DNA of 64,000 nt from Streptococcus cuniculi (GCF_001921845.1 NZ_MSJM01000003.1:1-64000), one strand, 5' to 3'. Shown: positions 19,213 through 29,741, counted from the first letter of the stretch. Notes: generated by a model from the letters alone, not told the origin. A program made the numbers and translations.

Positions 19213-20336
19213 TAAATTTCCCTTACTTTCAAGTAATTTCTAAAGCTAAAGAGAGACCAGACCAGATTGACCATGACAAGGCTACAGGTCACATAAAAGA
19301 CCCAACGATAACCGAGATAGGTCGCTACTCCTGACCCCAACATAGGTCCCAGTACAGACCCCATATACATAAAGGTTTGGTTAAATGAAAAAATCCGTGA
19401 AATGCCCTCTTTAGGCGTTAATTTTGCCAGTAACGAATTGACAGATGGCAAGAGCGCTCCTGTCCCAAAGCCATATAAGAATCGGAAAATCCCCAGTTGT
19501 AGGGGAGTGGTAGCATGAGCATTGAGCCAGTTCATCACAAAACTGTAGAAAAGGGCTGCAAGCAAGAGCCGATGGTTGCCAATCCGATCTCCTAATTTTC
19601 CCAACTGTGGCGAGCTAAACATGGAGGAAATCCCCAAGGCAGAAATAATCATTCCAGAAACAAACAAGAGATTTTCTGTCTGCCCCAAATGGCGAATATA
19701 GAGGGTCAAAATCGGCACTACTGACTGGGCTGCCATTTGAATAATCATGCTAGTGACAAATAGGCTAAGCACAATCTGCTTGTCCTTGATTTGATGAAAA
19801 ACCTCCTGAAGGCTCATTTCCTGACCCGCCTTAATCGGTGTGAAATCTTCCTTGATATAAAAGAAGGTCACAATCGTTACCAGCAGGAGCAAAATCCCTA
19901 CAATCAGAAAGACCAGTCGCATGCCAACGACTTCTGCCAAGAAGCCTCCTAGCATCGGTCCAATCAGGGTTCCTGCCACCAGGCCAGTTGACAAGGTCCC
20001 AAGGGCATAGCCCGTTTTTTCTTTCGGTACTTGACTGGCAATCAAGGCTGTAGAATTTGGCACGTAGCCTGCAAACACCCCTGTCAGAATCCGCAAGAGA
20101 ATGAGCCAAAAGACATTGGGCACAAAGGCCAAGCCTCCCATACTGAGAACCATGACTGAACTAGCTCGCACCATCATTGGTTTTCGTCCGTAGCGGTCTG
20201 CAAGGCTTCCCCAGATTGGCGACATCAAGGCTGACGCTAAAGCCGTTGTCGATACAGCAAGACCTGCGTAAAATTCTACCTGATTTTTGGGAGTTCCCAA
20301 TTCCTCGACAAAGACAGAGATAAAGGGCATGACCAT
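19212..20336 (-). CDS. pmrA: PmrA-like MFS multidrug efflux transporter, 5' end frameshifted
   Basis: The open frame covers 374 residues of a 12-helix major facilitator with the motif A loop [12 protein letters not shown]. It is close in order and content to pneumococcal PmrA, a fluoroquinolone and dye efflux pump. The natural start should be ATGATG at 20422, overlapping the coaE stop as ATGA, but that frame stops after four codons (TAA at 20410-20408). The reading frame for the N-terminus (QDVWKQNLKIAWVGNFLTG) is open in a different phase with no ATG before residue MVMPF. One more T in the run of four at 20410-20413 would restore a full protein. As written, translation from 20336 would lose most of helix 1. 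It may be inactive, phase-variable or a sequencing error. Confidence 0.8.
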   Translation of the reverse strand: MVMPFISVFVEELGTPKNQVEFYAGLAVSTTALASALMSPIWGSLADRYGRKPMMVRASSVMVLSMGGLAFVPNVFWLILLRILTGVFAGYVPNSTALIASQVPKEKTGYALGTLSTGLVAGTLIGPMLGGFLAEVVGMRLVFLIVGILLLLVTIVTFFYIKEDFTPIKAGQEMSLQEVFHQIKDKQIVLSLFVTSMIIQMAAQSVVPILTLYIRHLGQTENLLFVSGMIISALGISSMFSSPQLGKLGDRIGNHRLLLAALFYSFVMNWLNAHATTPLQLGIFRFLYGFGTGALLPSVNSLLAKLTPKEGISRIFSFNQTFMYMGSVLGPMLGSGVATYLGYRWVFYVTCSLVMVNLVWSLFSFRNYLKVREI

Positions 20337-20418
20337 CGAAAAGCTAGCCCCTGTTAAAAAATTTCCTACCCAAGCAATTTTTAAATTTTGCTTCCAAACA
20401 TCCTGACTTAAAATACCA

Positions 20419-21015
20419 TCATCTTCTTTCTATACGCTGTAAAAGCTGGTCAACTTGTACATAAGTTGCAAGCCTTTCTCCACCATTATCAATCTGATAA
20501 GGGGTTCGCTTTTTCTTTTCTTCCAGAGGCATTTGCGCAGCTAACCGCTGTTTCGCCGCCTCCTCATCTAGCTGATTGCGCTCCATCAGTCGCTCCAACT
20601 GTACATCTGGTGCCAGCATGACGAGCCAGACTTCAGAGACTACATCCTCATATCCGAGCTCAAAGAGCAGAGGAATATCCATAAAGAACACCTCCTGCGT
20701 TTTGGCTAGCCGATCGCGTTCCGCAAGCAAGGCCTCGCGGATTATCCTATCTTGCAACTGCGAGAGGCGTACTCGTATTTCAGCTTGCTCAAAGACCAAA
20801 CGCCCGAGCTGCTCTCGGTTTAGTTCTCCATCTTCTGCTAAAATATTGCTCCCAAATGCTTCTACTAAAACCTGATGGAGCTTCCCACCTTTTTGTTGCA
20901 ATTGATGGACGATTTGGTCCGCATCAATCACCTGATAGCCACACTTTCGCAAATAGGCTGTCACCGTGGATTTTCCCGAAGCAATTCCACCTGTTATCCC
21001 GATTACCTGTGTCAT
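20419..21015 (-). CDS. coaE: Dephospho-CoA kinase
   Basis: The start is [10 protein letters not shown] at 21015, giving 198 residues; eight extra upstream residues in the open frame are within mutM. The P-loop GGIASGKST occupies residues 8-16, and the family LLFELGYE segment is present. The enzyme phosphorylates dephospho-CoA in the last step of coenzyme A synthesis. ATGA overlaps join it to mutM upstream and to the pmrA start region downstream, so the three are translationally coupled. Confidence 0.94.
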   Translation of the reverse strand: MTQVIGITGGIASGKSTVTAYLRKCGYQVIDADQIVHQLQQKGGKLHQVLVEAFGSNILAEDGELNREQLGRLVFEQAEIRVRLSQLQDRIIREALLAERDRLAKTQEVFFMDIPLLFELGYEDVVSEVWLVMLAPDVQLERLMERNQLDEEAAKQRLAAQMPLEEKKKRTPYQIDNGGERLATYVQVDQLLQRIERR

Positions 21016-21836
21016 GGCGCCACCTGACATCGAGGACAAACATGTGTCCCCCGACCAGATAGCTGAAATTTCAGAATTTCAGTCTGGCAACGGGGGCAAG
21101 GCTGTCCCTGCTTTCCATAGACTTGTAGATAATCCTGCATGGTGCCGTCCATACCGAGCGCATTTTTGTAGGTTCGAATGGTCGAGCCACCCTTTTCAAC
21201 ACCTAATTGCAAGACAGCAATAATGGCTTGGTGCAAGGCCTTGCTTTCTGCTCTTGATAGGCTGTGGCTGCTCCTTGCTGGGTGAATACCTGCTTGAAAT
21301 AAGGCTTCATCTACGTAGATATTGCCCAGCCCCACGACCAAGGTCTGATCTAAGAGATGCGCCTTAATCGGCTTTTTCGACTTGGCAAGCTGGGCGCAAA
21401 AGGCTTCATAGACAAAGTCTTCGGCTGTCGGCTCTGGCCCTAATTTTTTAGAGAGGAAATAATCCTCCACCTGCTCCTTGCCCAGCAATTCCAAAGTGCC
21501 AAATTTCCGCACATCTTGATAGACCAAATGGCTCCCATCTGTGAAGGTGAAAAAGGCATGAAAATGCTTATTTTCTGGCACTTGGTCACGGAAATAATGG
21601 TACTTACCCTCCATGCGCAAATGCGAAATCAGGACAAAATCGGTCAAGTAGAGCAGGAGATATTTCCCGCGTCGCTTGATTTCACAGATTTCTTGCCCAA
21701 CCAAGGCCTCATTCAATAGCTTTGCCCCTGTCAGCACCATACGTGGATAGGCAATCTCCACTTTTTGAATTCTTTTTCCGACAACCAGTCTTTCTAGCCC
21801 CTGACGGACCGTCTCAACCTCTGGTAATTCTGGCAT
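21012..21836 (-). CDS. mutM: Formamidopyrimidine-DNA glycosylase
   Basis: This 274-residue enzyme excises 8-oxoguanine and formamidopyrimidines and nicks the DNA. It begins [10 protein letters not shown]; Pro2 is the catalytic nucleophile and Glu3 is essential. A C-terminal zinc finger has CPRC at two positions ([13 protein letters not shown] and HVCPRCQ). Length and motifs are standard. It is the first gene of the mutM-coaE-pmrA-rpmG-secG run. Confidence 0.97.
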   Translation of the reverse strand: MPELPEVETVRQGLERLVVGKRIQKVEIAYPRMVLTGAKLLNEALVGQEICEIKRRGKYLLLYLTDFVLISHLRMEGKYHYFRDQVPENKHFHAFFTFTDGSHLVYQDVRKFGTLELLGKEQVEDYFLSKKLGPEPTAEDFVYEAFCAQLAKSKKPIKAHLLDQTLVVGLGNIYVDEALFQAGIHPARSSHSLSRAESKALHQAIIAVLQLGVEKGGSTIRTYKNALGMDGTMQDYLQVYGKQGQPCPRCQTEILKFQLSGRGTHVCPRCQVAP

Positions 21837-21846
21837 AAGGCTCCTT

Positions 21847-22278
21847 TCATATTTCTACGATGTAATGAATACTTCGGCCTACTTCACGAAAGCCAATCTT
21901 GCGATGAAATTCCTGACTAGAATTATTTTCTAAGGCACAATCTGAAGCTAGTTGAGAGCATCCCTGCTCTTTAGCCCATCGTTTGGCAAACGTGAGCAAT
22001 TCTCCTGCGATTCCTTGTTTTCTGGCGTGCGGTAGCACAGCAATTCCCTCCAAGTAGGCAATCGGTAGGCTGGAACAGCCCTCCACGTATTCTTTTCGGA
22101 TGGAGAGACTGAGCCAAGCAAGGGCTTCGCCTGCCTTCCAGTACAAGAATTCATACGGAAACTGGTGGTTTAGAAATCCTGTCCGCAAACGCTCTGCATC
22201 ACTAGACCACACCTGCCTCGCAAAGCCTAGCCAAATCTCTACCTCGTCTTCTCGCGCTAAGACAATTCTTCCACTCAT
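21847..22278 (-). CDS. GNAT family N-acetyltransferase
   Basis: An ATG at 22278 with GGAGG eight bases upstream gives 143 residues; a longer frame to 22311 lacks an ATG and a ribosome site. The acetyl-CoA loop [12 protein letters not shown] and the following [19 protein letters not shown] are typical of aminoglycoside 6'-acetyltransferase-like GNATs (the AAC(6') Ie/Ib type fold). Substrate is not known, and resistance cannot be claimed from sequence alone. It ends ten bases before mutM. Confidence 0.8.
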   Translation of the reverse strand: MSGRIVLAREDEVEIWLGFARQVWSSDAERLRTGFLNHQFPYEFLYWKAGEALAWLSLSIRKEYVEGCSSLPIAYLEGIAVLPHARKQGIAGELLTFAKRWAKEQGCSQLASDCALENNSSQEFHRKIGFREVGRSIHYIVEI

Positions 22279-22423
22279 TCGCCAAGCCTCCAACGCTCCT
22301 AATCTGTACAAAAGTCAACGGGCCGTTGTCCTGCCCGTTTGTTCTGTACGAAAACCATCGTCTCTAAAATCAAAGTCAGGCGAATAAGTCCCCTACCTTT
22401 GATTTTTGACGAGTATCGGCCAC

Positions 22424-23323
22424 CTAATACTCCTTCTGATTATAGCCAAAGTCTGCTAAGTCTAACTTCTTATCCCGCCAATTTTTCTTGACCTTGACCC
22501 AGGTTTCTAAATAGACTTTATCCCCCAACATCAGCTCGATGTCACGGCGGGCCATGGAGCCAATCTTCTTGAGCATAGCGCCGCCTTTTCCGATGACGAT
22601 ACCTTTTTGGCTGTCACGCTCGACCATAATCGTTGCCCGAATGTGAATCTTATCCGTCTCCTCGTCTCGTTTCATGCTGTCAATGACCACAGCTACCGAA
22701 TGCGGAATTTCCTCGCGGGTCAAGTGAAGGACTTTCTCCCGAATCATTTCAGAGACCAAGAAGCGCTCTGGGTGGTCTGTAATCTGGTCTGCAGGGAAAT
22801 ATTGGAACCCTTCGTCAAGGCTGTCTTTCAAGATTTCCATGAGACGGTTGACATTATTTCCTTGGGTCGCAGAAATCGGCACAATTTCCTTAAAGTCCAT
22901 CTGCTGTCTAAAGTCATCAATCTGCTCCAAGAGCTGATCTGGATGCACCTTGTCAATCTTATTGACTACCAAAATCACAGGGACTTTAGCTGCTTTCAAG
23001 CGCTCGATAATCATATCATCGCCCTTGCCACGTGGCTCATCTGCTGGCACCATGAACAGAACCGTGTCCACTTCGCGCAAGGTGCTGTAGGCAGATTCCA
23101 CCATAAAATCCCCCAAGGCTGTCTTGGGCTTATGGATACCGGGCGTATCAATAAAGACAATCTGCTCGGTCTCTGTCGTGTAAATCCCCATGATTTTATT
23201 GCGCGTCGTCTGCGCCTTGTCACTCATAATGGCAATTTTTTGTCCCATTACATAGTTGAGAAAGGTTGATTTCCCAACATTCGGCCGTCCTAAAATGGCT
23301 ACAAAGCCTGATTTAAATGTCAT
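22424..23323 (-). CDS. era: GTPase Era
   Basis: This 299-residue protein has an N-terminal GTPase with G1 [10 protein letters not shown]3 DTPG and G4 NKID, and a C-terminal KH domain with [11 protein letters not shown]. Era binds the 3' end of 16S rRNA and assists 30S assembly. It follows dgkA and ybeY, which is the usual streptococcal order, and ybeY also acts in 16S maturation. Confidence 0.97.
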   Translation of the reverse strand: MTFKSGFVAILGRPNVGKSTFLNYVMGQKIAIMSDKAQTTRNKIMGIYTTETEQIVFIDTPGIHKPKTALGDFMVESAYSTLREVDTVLFMVPADEPRGKGDDMIIERLKAAKVPVILVVNKIDKVHPDQLLEQIDDFRQQMDFKEIVPISATQGNNVNRLMEILKDSLDEGFQYFPADQITDHPERFLVSEMIREKVLHLTREEIPHSVAVVIDSMKRDEETDKIHIRATIMVERDSQKGIVIGKGGAMLKKIGSMARRDIELMLGDKVYLETWVKVKKNWRDKKLDLADFGYNQKEY

Positions 23324-23332
23324 ACATACCTC

Positions 23333-23734
23333 TTAAAAAATTAAATTCCAAATTTTTGGAAGAAAAATCAGTAGCCCCGTCAAGAGAGCAAAACCTGATA
23401 CAAACAAAACCGCACCTGCTGCCATATCCTTGGCATTTTTGGCCAACATGGAGAAGTGATAACCTGACGCCAAGTCCACCACATTTTCAATAGCAGAATT
23501 GACGATTTCAAAGGCGATAACCAGGCTAATACTCAAGAGCAAAAATAGCCACTCGGTCATCGATACTTGAAAAATAAATCCCGCTATCACGACCAAAATC
23601 GCAGATACGAGATGTTTGCGCATATTGCGCTCTTCTTTAAAAGCCGTAAAAAGACCTGTCACCGCAAATTCAAGGCTGGCAACCAGATCTCTATTTTTCC
23701 ATTTTTTTTGTGGATTATTCTCGTGTAAGTCCAT
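23333..23734 (-). CDS. dgkA: Undecaprenol/diacylglycerol kinase
   Basis: This 133-residue membrane protein has three helices and the DgkA core [15 protein letters not shown]. In Gram-positive bacteria this family phosphorylates undecaprenol to recycle the wall lipid carrier. Its start overlaps the end of ybeY by 20 bases, so the two are translationally coupled. Confidence 0.92.
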   Translation of the reverse strand: MDLHENNPQKKWKNRDLVASLEFAVTGLFTAFKEERNMRKHLVSAILVVIAGFIFQVSMTEWLFLLLSISLVIAFEIVNSAIENVVDLASGYHFSMLAKNAKDMAAGAVLFVSGFALLTGLLIFLPKIWNLIF

Positions 23735-24212
23735 AAGCTGTCAGTATCTCTTCTTGTAACCCAAACATTTCTGCTTCTTCTTCAGGCGTATAGTGGTCAT
23801 AGCCGTTAATATGCAGAAAACCGTGCACAGCTAAAAAGCCCATTTCGCGTTCAAAACTATGGCCATACTCTTTTGCTTGCTCATGTGCCTTGTCAATGGA
23901 AATGTACAATTCTCCAATATAGGCATCAAAATCCTCCAACATCTCACTCAACTCGGGGTTATCAAGCAGGTCTTCCTCATCAAAGACAATCTCTGTTTCT
24001 GGCTTATACTCTAGGCTCACCACATCTGTCGGACGGTCGATACCGCGGTATTCCAGATTCACCTCATGAACACGCGCATTGTCTACAAAAGTCACGGCCA
24101 TTTCTTTTTGCTCTTTGCCAATCTTTTGAGCCGCAAACTCCAGCAAGTCTCGGATCTGCGTTTGCATCTCCTGCGTCACCTGCTTGGTTTCATCCACCAT
24201 TTCAATATACAT
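23715..24212 (-). CDS. ybeY: Endoribonuclease YbeY (rRNA maturation factor)
   Basis: This 165-residue metal-dependent RNase is needed for 16S rRNA 3' processing and 70S quality control. The zinc triad is [11 protein letters not shown] (H-x3-H-x5-H) near residue 130. Its neighbours dgkA and era fit the conserved cluster. Confidence 0.95.
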   Translation of the reverse strand: MYIEMVDETKQVTQEMQTQIRDLLEFAAQKIGKEQKEMAVTFVDNARVHEVNLEYRGIDRPTDVVSLEYKPETEIVFDEEDLLDNPELSEMLEDFDAYIGELYISIDKAHEQAKEYGHSFEREMGFLAVHGFLHINGYDHYTPEEEAEMFGLQEEILTAYGLTRE

Positions 24213-24283
24213 GTCTCACCACATTCTTTCTTGATTTTATTATATCACAAACTAGGAGGAAAGGAAAAAAAGGGCCCTCCAAG

Positions 24284-24997
24284 TTAGTTGATTGAGCTAG
24301 AAGTGAGCTCCTCAATCACACCAAGCAAGTCGTTCCGCTTTTCCACCACCGCATCGGCTTGATAGGGACTTTGGGGAGCTTTCCGCCTGCGGTGATTGAG
24401 CCAAATGGCTTTCCAGCCTGCTCCCTTTGCACCGACAACATCATTTTCAAAGGAATCGCCAACATAGCAGATATCCTCGGGTAAGAGTTGCAATCGCTCT
24501 GCCATCATATCAAAAATCGCCTTCGAGGGCTTGGTAACACCCACCTGACCAGAAATGATCGTCATATCTTCTGCAATCCAGTTGGTCATTTCCAAAGACT
24601 GCAACTTGCGCAACTGGTGGAGATGGGGACCATTGGTGATAATGCCTAGATGAATCTTGTGCTGGTGGCAATAGTCAAAAATGGCTGGAAATTCTGGACT
24701 GAGGATGAGCTGACCTTGGTTTTCTTGATAGGCTTTTTGAATGGTGAGAGCCAAATCATCTGAAACCTCATAGCCAAAATCAGCCAAGGCCCGTTTCATG
24801 CGATAGATGTGGCTAGCTTCAAGTGGCATATCGCCTGCCGTTGCCGCTTCAAACACTTCATCCGCATAGAGGCGAAAGGCAATATACAAGGCCTCCATTT
24901 GCTCATCTTGAACAGGTAAATGTGCCTGAACCGCTCGCTTAAAGGGCTGCTCCTGATTATACAAGGTATCGTCCAAATCAAAAATCAATGCTTTCAT
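24284..24997 (-). CDS. HAD-superfamily hydrolase
   Basis: This 237-residue phosphatase-like protein starts MKALIFDLDDTLYNQ, which is HAD motif I with nucleophile Asp7. Motif II is IITNGPH and motif IV is YVGDSFENDVVGAKGAGW. The cap is helical (subfamily IA, like YjjG nucleotidases). The substrate is unknown. A downstream GC-rich stretch precedes the ybeY start region. Confidence 0.85.
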   Translation of the reverse strand: MKALIFDLDDTLYNQEQPFKRAVQAHLPVQDEQMEALYIAFRLYADEVFEAATAGDMPLEASHIYRMKRALADFGYEVSDDLALTIQKAYQENQGQLILSPEFPAIFDYCHQHKIHLGIITNGPHLHQLRKLQSLEMTNWIAEDMTIISGQVGVTKPSKAIFDMMAERLQLLPEDICYVGDSFENDVVGAKGAGWKAIWLNHRRRKAPQSPYQADAVVEKRNDLLGVIEELTSSSIN

Positions 24998-25057
24998 ACT
25001 TCTATTCTAGCAAAAATCCGAATTTATTGCTGAAATGAGCTTGGTAAGAAGCAAAAA

Positions 25058-25078
25058 GAAGCTAGCCGAGCTAGCTTC
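25058..25078 (-). terminator. Terminator of the cellobiose-type PTS operon
   Basis: A perfect nine-base stem GAAGCTAGC-TCG-GCTAGCTTC is followed on the minus strand by TTTTTG. It lies seven bases past the IIC stop. Confidence 0.9.
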
Positions 25079-25084
25079 CTAATT

Positions 25085-26428
25085 TTAATTTTCTCCTACT
25101 TCTACCTTATTTGCTGCAATAACAAATGGTGTCCAGATGAGAAAGGCGATAAAGACGTTGAATAAGGAAATGATACCTGCCAAGACATTCCCACCTGTTG
25201 CAAGGAAGGCATAAAGACCTGGAGGGGTAATCCATGGAATGGCTACGTAGACTGGTGGAATCAAGCCAAGAGCTGTCGCTGCATAGGCAATACCACAACA
25301 GATTGGCGGAACAATCAACCACGGAATCACAAAGAGTGGATTCAAGACCATTGGAATACCAAAGGTTACTGGCTCATTGATATTGAAGATTCCCATTGGT
25401 GCAGAGAGCTTCGCAACTGCACGGTATTCTTGGCGTTTTGAGAAGAGGAAGACTGCAATGATAAAGGCAATGGTCACACCTGAACCACCCATTTGCCCGT
25501 AAGCATCGAAAGATCCACGAGTCCAGATGTAAGGAAGAGCCTTGCCAGCTTCGTGGGCTGCTGTATTTTCAAGGAGAGCAGGTAGGTAGATACCATCCAA
25601 GACAGGTCCCAATACATTGTGTCCATGAAGTCCGAAGAACCAGAACAATTGTACAAGGAAAGAAAGCAAGACAACGCTGAACCAGCCTTGAGATAGACCA
25701 AGCAATGGTTTTTGAATGTAGGCTGATACCAAGTCGTTCAAGGATTGACCAGATAATTGTACTGCCATAAAGCCGATAAAGGCTGAAACGTAGATGGCTA
25801 CAATCCCTGGAATCATGGAAGCAAAGGCCTTGTTAACAGCTGGCGGTACCGTATCTGGCATCTTGATGATGATTTTCTTTTTCATCAAGAAGCAGTAAAT
25901 TTCTGCTGAAAGTAGACCGATAATCATAGCAGTAAACAAGCCAGTCGCACCTGCATAGGCAACCTTGATGGCACCCCAGTCAGAAGTTTCCAAACCGCTT
26001 TCTGAGATGGTCAAACCAAAATCTGCCAAGGCTTTGACAATAGACTTATCAAGACCTGCCACGTCTGTGATAATGGTCACTGTCTGTGGAATGGTCGAGA
26101 TGAAGGCTGCAAAAGAAACCAAGCCCCCTGCAATCGGATTGAGCTTTTCATGTTGAGCTCGATTGTAACCAAGGGCAAAGACGAAGGCTAGCGCCATAAT
26201 GGCAATCGTTCCAAAGTAAACACAACCATTTAAGGTGATGAGGGGCTGCATGCTTTCTGCAAAGCCGGTATTGCCCATGCTGTTTGGAATGTCACGCACC
26301 AAGACATTGATTAAGACTGCAATCGCCCCTGCCATGGTCAGCGGAAACATGGCAAGAAAAGCATCCCGAATGGCAACTAGGTGCTTCTGCGAGCCCAGTT
26401 TGCCTGAAATTTTCATAAATGTGTCCAT
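25085..26428 (-). CDS. celB: PTS lactose/cellobiose-family EIIC
   Basis: This 447-residue membrane permease of the Lac family (about ten helices) begins MDTFMKISGKLGSQKHL and contains the conserved GLHGHNVLGPVLDGIYLP and FNINEPVTFGIPMVLNPL loops. It imports and phosphorylates a beta-glucoside-type disaccharide together with the IIA and IIB encoded upstream. It is the last gene of the operon. The natural sugar is inferred only, from the GH1 enzyme upstream. Confidence 0.9.
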   Translation of the reverse strand: MDTFMKISGKLGSQKHLVAIRDAFLAMFPLTMAGAIAVLINVLVRDIPNSMGNTGFAESMQPLITLNGCVYFGTIAIMALAFVFALGYNRAQHEKLNPIAGGLVSFAAFISTIPQTVTIITDVAGLDKSIVKALADFGLTISESGLETSDWGAIKVAYAGATGLFTAMIIGLLSAEIYCFLMKKKIIIKMPDTVPPAVNKAFASMIPGIVAIYVSAFIGFMAVQLSGQSLNDLVSAYIQKPLLGLSQGWFSVVLLSFLVQLFWFFGLHGHNVLGPVLDGIYLPALLENTAAHEAGKALPYIWTRGSFDAYGQMGGSGVTIAFIIAVFLFSKRQEYRAVAKLSAPMGIFNINEPVTFGIPMVLNPLFVIPWLIVPPICCGIAYAATALGLIPPVYVAIPWITPPGLYAFLATGGNVLAGIISLFNVFIAFLIWTPFVIAANKVEVGEN

Positions 26429-26869
26429 TTAATGAACCTCCTTTTTTGTTGCAAATTCTGCAAATTTTTTAATTTGAAGAAGCATACGCTTCTCTAAACT
26501 CCGTTTCATAAGAGGAAGCAATAATTTATAGTTGAGCTTGTTCCAGCGCCCTTCTGGCAGATAATCTTCGGTGTAGACAATTTCTACCTGATTATCTCCC
26601 ACCTCTTCCAAGCGGTAGGTCAAAAACTGCACACCGCGGTTTGATTGAATCGCAACGGCGTAGCACTCCTTTTCCACCAACTGCTGCAAGGTCACTTTGA
26701 CGGACTGCTCCTCTTTTTTTCCGAAACGCTTGACGTAACTCAAGCCCTCTCTTATCTCAGACAGCGGAAGGGACTTGCCTGTTGCTCTTTGATAGTCCTC
26801 CTGAAACAATTCTAGGTATAAGGCATAAAAGGCTTCAAGTTGACCTGTTACTGTCAGACGAGCTTCCAT
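26429..26869 (-). CDS. DUF3284 domain protein
   Basis: This 146-residue soluble protein resembles the DUF3284 family often found inside Lac-family PTS operons. It is AT-neutral, has no signal peptide and abuts both neighbours (one base from IIC and from IIA), so it is in the same transcript. Its fold suggests a START-like ligand pocket (LTYRLEEVGDNQVEIVYTEDY). Function is unknown. Confidence 0.75.
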   Translation of the reverse strand: MEARLTVTGQLEAFYALYLELFQEDYQRATGKSLPLSEIREGLSYVKRFGKKEEQSVKVTLQQLVEKECYAVAIQSNRGVQFLTYRLEEVGDNQVEIVYTEDYLPEGRWNKLNYKLLLPLMKRSLEKRMLLQIKKFAEFATKKEVH

Positions 26870-27199
26870 CTACTGTCCTCCGATTTCCTCTATCCTGCGG
26901 TATAAATCAATCGTTTCCTTGGCCATATCCAAGAAGGTAATGGCATTCATCAAGTGGTCTTGACCATGGACCATTAAAAGGGAAACTTCGATTGACTGTC
27001 CGGCTGCTTCTTCTGCTAATAAGGCCGTTTGTGATTTATGGGCAATGTTCAGAGCATGGTTGGCTTTTTCAAGGAAACTTGCTGCTGCATCAAAATCCCC
27101 TTTTTTAGCTGCACGAATGGCTTCGACCGCATTGCCCTTAGCATCGCCCCCGTGCATAATCAGCCCCATAATCGCTTCAAGATTTGCTGGTTCTCCCAT
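26870..27199 (-). CDS. PTS lactose/cellobiose-family EIIA
   Basis: This 109-residue helical phosphocarrier has the phosphorylated His78 within LLMVHGQDHLMNAITF, and the family start LEAIMGLIMHGGDAKGNA. It passes phosphate from HPr to IIB. It lies three bases downstream of the IIB gene. Confidence 0.93.
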   Translation of the reverse strand: MGEPANLEAIMGLIMHGGDAKGNAVEAIRAAKKGDFDAAASFLEKANHALNIAHKSQTALLAEEAAGQSIEVSLLMVHGQDHLMNAITFLDMAKETIDLYRRIEEIGGQ

Positions 27200-27202
27200 A
27201 GG

Positions 27203-27514
27203 CTACTCTCCTAGTAATTTCAAGGCAAAGTCCAAGACGTTGGCCCCATTCATAGTGCCGTAATCCATCATATTGATGTCGCCAACCTTGATGTTTGGCT
27301 CGTAATTTTCCTTGTACTCGTCCAACATAAATTTGACCTGAGGTCCGACTAGCAAGACATCAATTGTTTTATTAGCTACCTCATCTGCAACTTCAGAAAT
27401 CGGAACAGCCCAAATACTTGCTTCTACGCCTTTGTCGCTTGCTGCTTTGAGCATTTTGGTTACTAACATACTAGTAGACATACCAGCATTACATACTAAC
27501 ATGATATTTTTCAT
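27203..27514 (-). CDS. PTS lactose/cellobiose-family EIIB
   Basis: This 103-residue protein begins MKNIMLVCNAGMSTSMLV; Cys8 is the phosphorylation site in the P-loop. It follows the regulator gene by 15 bases and starts the transporter part of the operon. Confidence 0.94.
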   Translation of the reverse strand: MKNIMLVCNAGMSTSMLVTKMLKAASDKGVEASIWAVPISEVADEVANKTIDVLLVGPQVKFMLDEYKENYEPNIKVGDINMMDYGTMNGANVLDFALKLLGE

Positions 27515-27529
27515 TGTTTTCCTCCTTCC

Positions 27530-29512
27530 CTATAGTAAAGGGATAAATAGTTCTTTGAATTGTTCAACGGTTGGGTTTTTCTGCAAGGTTTCTTGCAAAT
27601 CAGGGGCATGTACAAAGGATGCGAGGACCGGTGTGACCAGCTTCATCCGCTCATTTTTCCCTGTTGAGGGAGATAGCAGAAAGACAAACCGCACCTGGTC
27701 ATGTTCCTTATCCCAGTAAATCGGATAACGGCAAACAGCTATCACTACCTGTTCTTTTTGGGTCAGCGCCTTTGGCGGATGCGGAAAGGCGAGGACTTCC
27801 TCATAGACAACGGAGCTAAGATTTTCCCGAATCGCAATCTGCTTGCGGAAATCCTGTCGAAAGTGTGGGTCTCCCCCTTCTTCCAGGCAGTGAATCATCT
27901 GGGATAAGACCGTCTCCTTGTCCACCTGCTGATCAAGATACAAGAATTGCGCTTCCTGAAATAATTGGGCTACATCTCCTAGCGGACCAGCCTTCTTTTC
28001 TAGGCTCCTTTTGGTCACAGCTGGCTCTTCCCTCGTCCAGACCCTCTTGGTCATGTGGCTACGAATACGGGTAATGTCTTGCTGCTGCAACAAAACGCTG
28101 ACCTTGACCACTGGAACGAGAAAGACCACACTACTCAAGTCCACCGAGGAGATGATAAAATCAATGCCTGTCAAGTCTTGCTCGGTCAAATCGAGATAAC
28201 TCGCAACTTCTACAATGTCTAATTCTGCTGGAAATTCATTTTCCAGTCGATGCTTCAACATCCTAGCACTTCCGTAGCCACTTGCACAAACGACTAGGAC
28301 ACGGTAGCGGACCTGTCCGCTCATTTTCTCCAAAGACGCCAAGACATGCAAACTAATATAGGCATATTCATCATCTGTGATGGCTTGACCTTGTAATTCA
28401 GGCATAGAAGAGAACACTTCCTTGACTGTCGCAAGAACCTCGGGATACTGGGCTGCAATCTCTTCTGTCAAGGGATTGACTAGCTGAATGTCATTGTGAA
28501 TCCGATGCAGGAAGGGAATAAAATGCACCTTCAATGAATCGAGCAGATGTACATCCAGCTCTAAGGGAGTAGCTAGCTGCTGACCCAGTCTTTCCAAGCG
28601 CTCTCGTAGGTGTCTTGTCACGCTATCTGCTGTTTGATTGCTACCTGTTTCTTCTTTTCCTCCATGCAAGTGAATGGAGATATAAGCTGCTTCTTTCTCC
28701 GGAAATTCGATGGAAAAGCGTTCTGCTAAGCGTCCTAAAATCCTTGTTGCCACTTGGTATTCTGGACTCTTTCTATCCTCTTGATGGGAAACCAGCTGGA
28801 CTGGATTGCCCAGACGAATCCTACTCATCATTAAAGCTAAGTGAACCACTAGATTATGCAAGACAAAGTCAGGCAATTGCAACTGACCGTTTCGGCATTC
28901 ATCGATGACAATCATGATAATATCCGAAAAATGACTTTCTTCAAGAACATCGTGCTGGAGTAGAGAAAAAACAGAATTTTGGAAGCTATCCATAAAGAAA
29001 TAATCTTTGATAAAGTGGCGGATAGCAGGCTCGCTTCCTACGACCTGAATGCCTTTTCTGCTAATCTGAATCTCGAGTCCATAGGGGCGAACCAAGTCCT
29101 TAATTTCCGTCAACAGCTGCGAGACACTGGTCTTACTCAGGTACAATTCCTGCGACAAGTCCAAAATCGTGGGACAGCCCGCCTCCAAAAAGAGTTTGTG
29201 AATAATGTAGTGACGCCTGTCTGTCGCTTCCTCCAGTTGGCTTACGTCCTTGACCAACTTATCCGACTGCTGCCATTCCTGCCAGTAGAGCTGAAACTGC
29301 TCCTCATCTCGAAAGGACAACTGGTAGCCATAGCCTGATTTGGAAATCAGCTCTGCCCCTCTTTTGGCAATTTTATCCTCGATGATTTGCAGATATTTTC
29401 GGACGGTGCGGTCGCTCATTCCAATGGCTGCTGCTATCTTTTGACTGGAAATATAGGTTCCCTCATGCCTTAGCAAGACCTGCACAATCGCTGCCTCTTT
29501 TTTCGTTAGCAT
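27530..29512 (-). CDS. PRD-containing PTS regulator (LicR/CelR type)
   Basis: This 660-residue transcription regulator has an N-terminal winged helix (IVQVLLRHEGTYISSQKIAAAIG), a second helical DNA-binding segment, and two PRD domains (about 180-400) with phosphorylatable histidines. A IIB-like domain follows with Cys in RVLVVCASGYGSARML (about 415), and a C-terminal IIA-like domain with AFPHP near residue 590. Such proteins activate their PTS operon and sense PTS phosphorylation. It sits directly upstream of IIB. Confidence 0.9.
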   Translation of the reverse strand: MLTKKEAAIVQVLLRHEGTYISSQKIAAAIGMSDRTVRKYLQIIEDKIAKRGAELISKSGYGYQLSFRDEEQFQLYWQEWQQSDKLVKDVSQLEEATDRRHYIIHKLFLEAGCPTILDLSQELYLSKTSVSQLLTEIKDLVRPYGLEIQISRKGIQVVGSEPAIRHFIKDYFFMDSFQNSVFSLLQHDVLEESHFSDIIMIVIDECRNGQLQLPDFVLHNLVVHLALMMSRIRLGNPVQLVSHQEDRKSPEYQVATRILGRLAERFSIEFPEKEAAYISIHLHGGKEETGSNQTADSVTRHLRERLERLGQQLATPLELDVHLLDSLKVHFIPFLHRIHNDIQLVNPLTEEIAAQYPEVLATVKEVFSSMPELQGQAITDDEYAYISLHVLASLEKMSGQVRYRVLVVCASGYGSARMLKHRLENEFPAELDIVEVASYLDLTEQDLTGIDFIISSVDLSSVVFLVPVVKVSVLLQQQDITRIRSHMTKRVWTREEPAVTKRSLEKKAGPLGDVAQLFQEAQFLYLDQQVDKETVLSQMIHCLEEGGDPHFRQDFRKQIAIRENLSSVVYEEVLAFPHPPKALTQKEQVVIAVCRYPIYWDKEHDQVRFVFLLSPSTGKNERMKLVTPVLASFVHAPDLQETLQKNPTVEQFKELFIPLL

Positions 29513-29612
29513 TTCTCACCTCCGATCCTTTTGTAAGCCTTTTCTTACTTTCTATTGTACCAAATATTCATCAAGCCTTCACACTCCTTTTTTCCGCAAT
29601 ACTGATGAAATT

Positions 29613-29696
29613 TATAGTGAATTGAATAAAGGTTAGGACATCGTTCAGTCGCTTTGATGAACGCCAGTTCTACCTGCAGCTCCTTGCCTTGTCCTA
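29613..29696. mobile_element. Truncated RUP-like element
   Basis: This stretch is about 90% identical to the complement of 4975-5079 over roughly 85 bases (start TATAGTGAATTGAATAAAGG, core TAGGACATCGTT). Only one terminal repeat is preserved. It fills most of the gap between the DUF871 gene and the PTS regulator. I see no gene in the rest of that gap. Confidence 0.65.
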
Positions 29697-29741
29697 GACA
29701 GAGAAAAAGCCAGGCCCTTGGCCTAGCTTTTCGATCATTTA

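Noticed and set aside
21847..22278. GNAT as an aminoglycoside resistance gene
   Set aside because: Only general similarity to AAC(6')-like folds can be seen; the chromosomal setting next to mutM is ordinary and no resistance function can be claimed.
22312..22423. Gap between era and the GNAT gene examined for a small RNA
   Set aside because: A few short inverted repeats are present but no promoter-terminator pair that would support an RNA gene.
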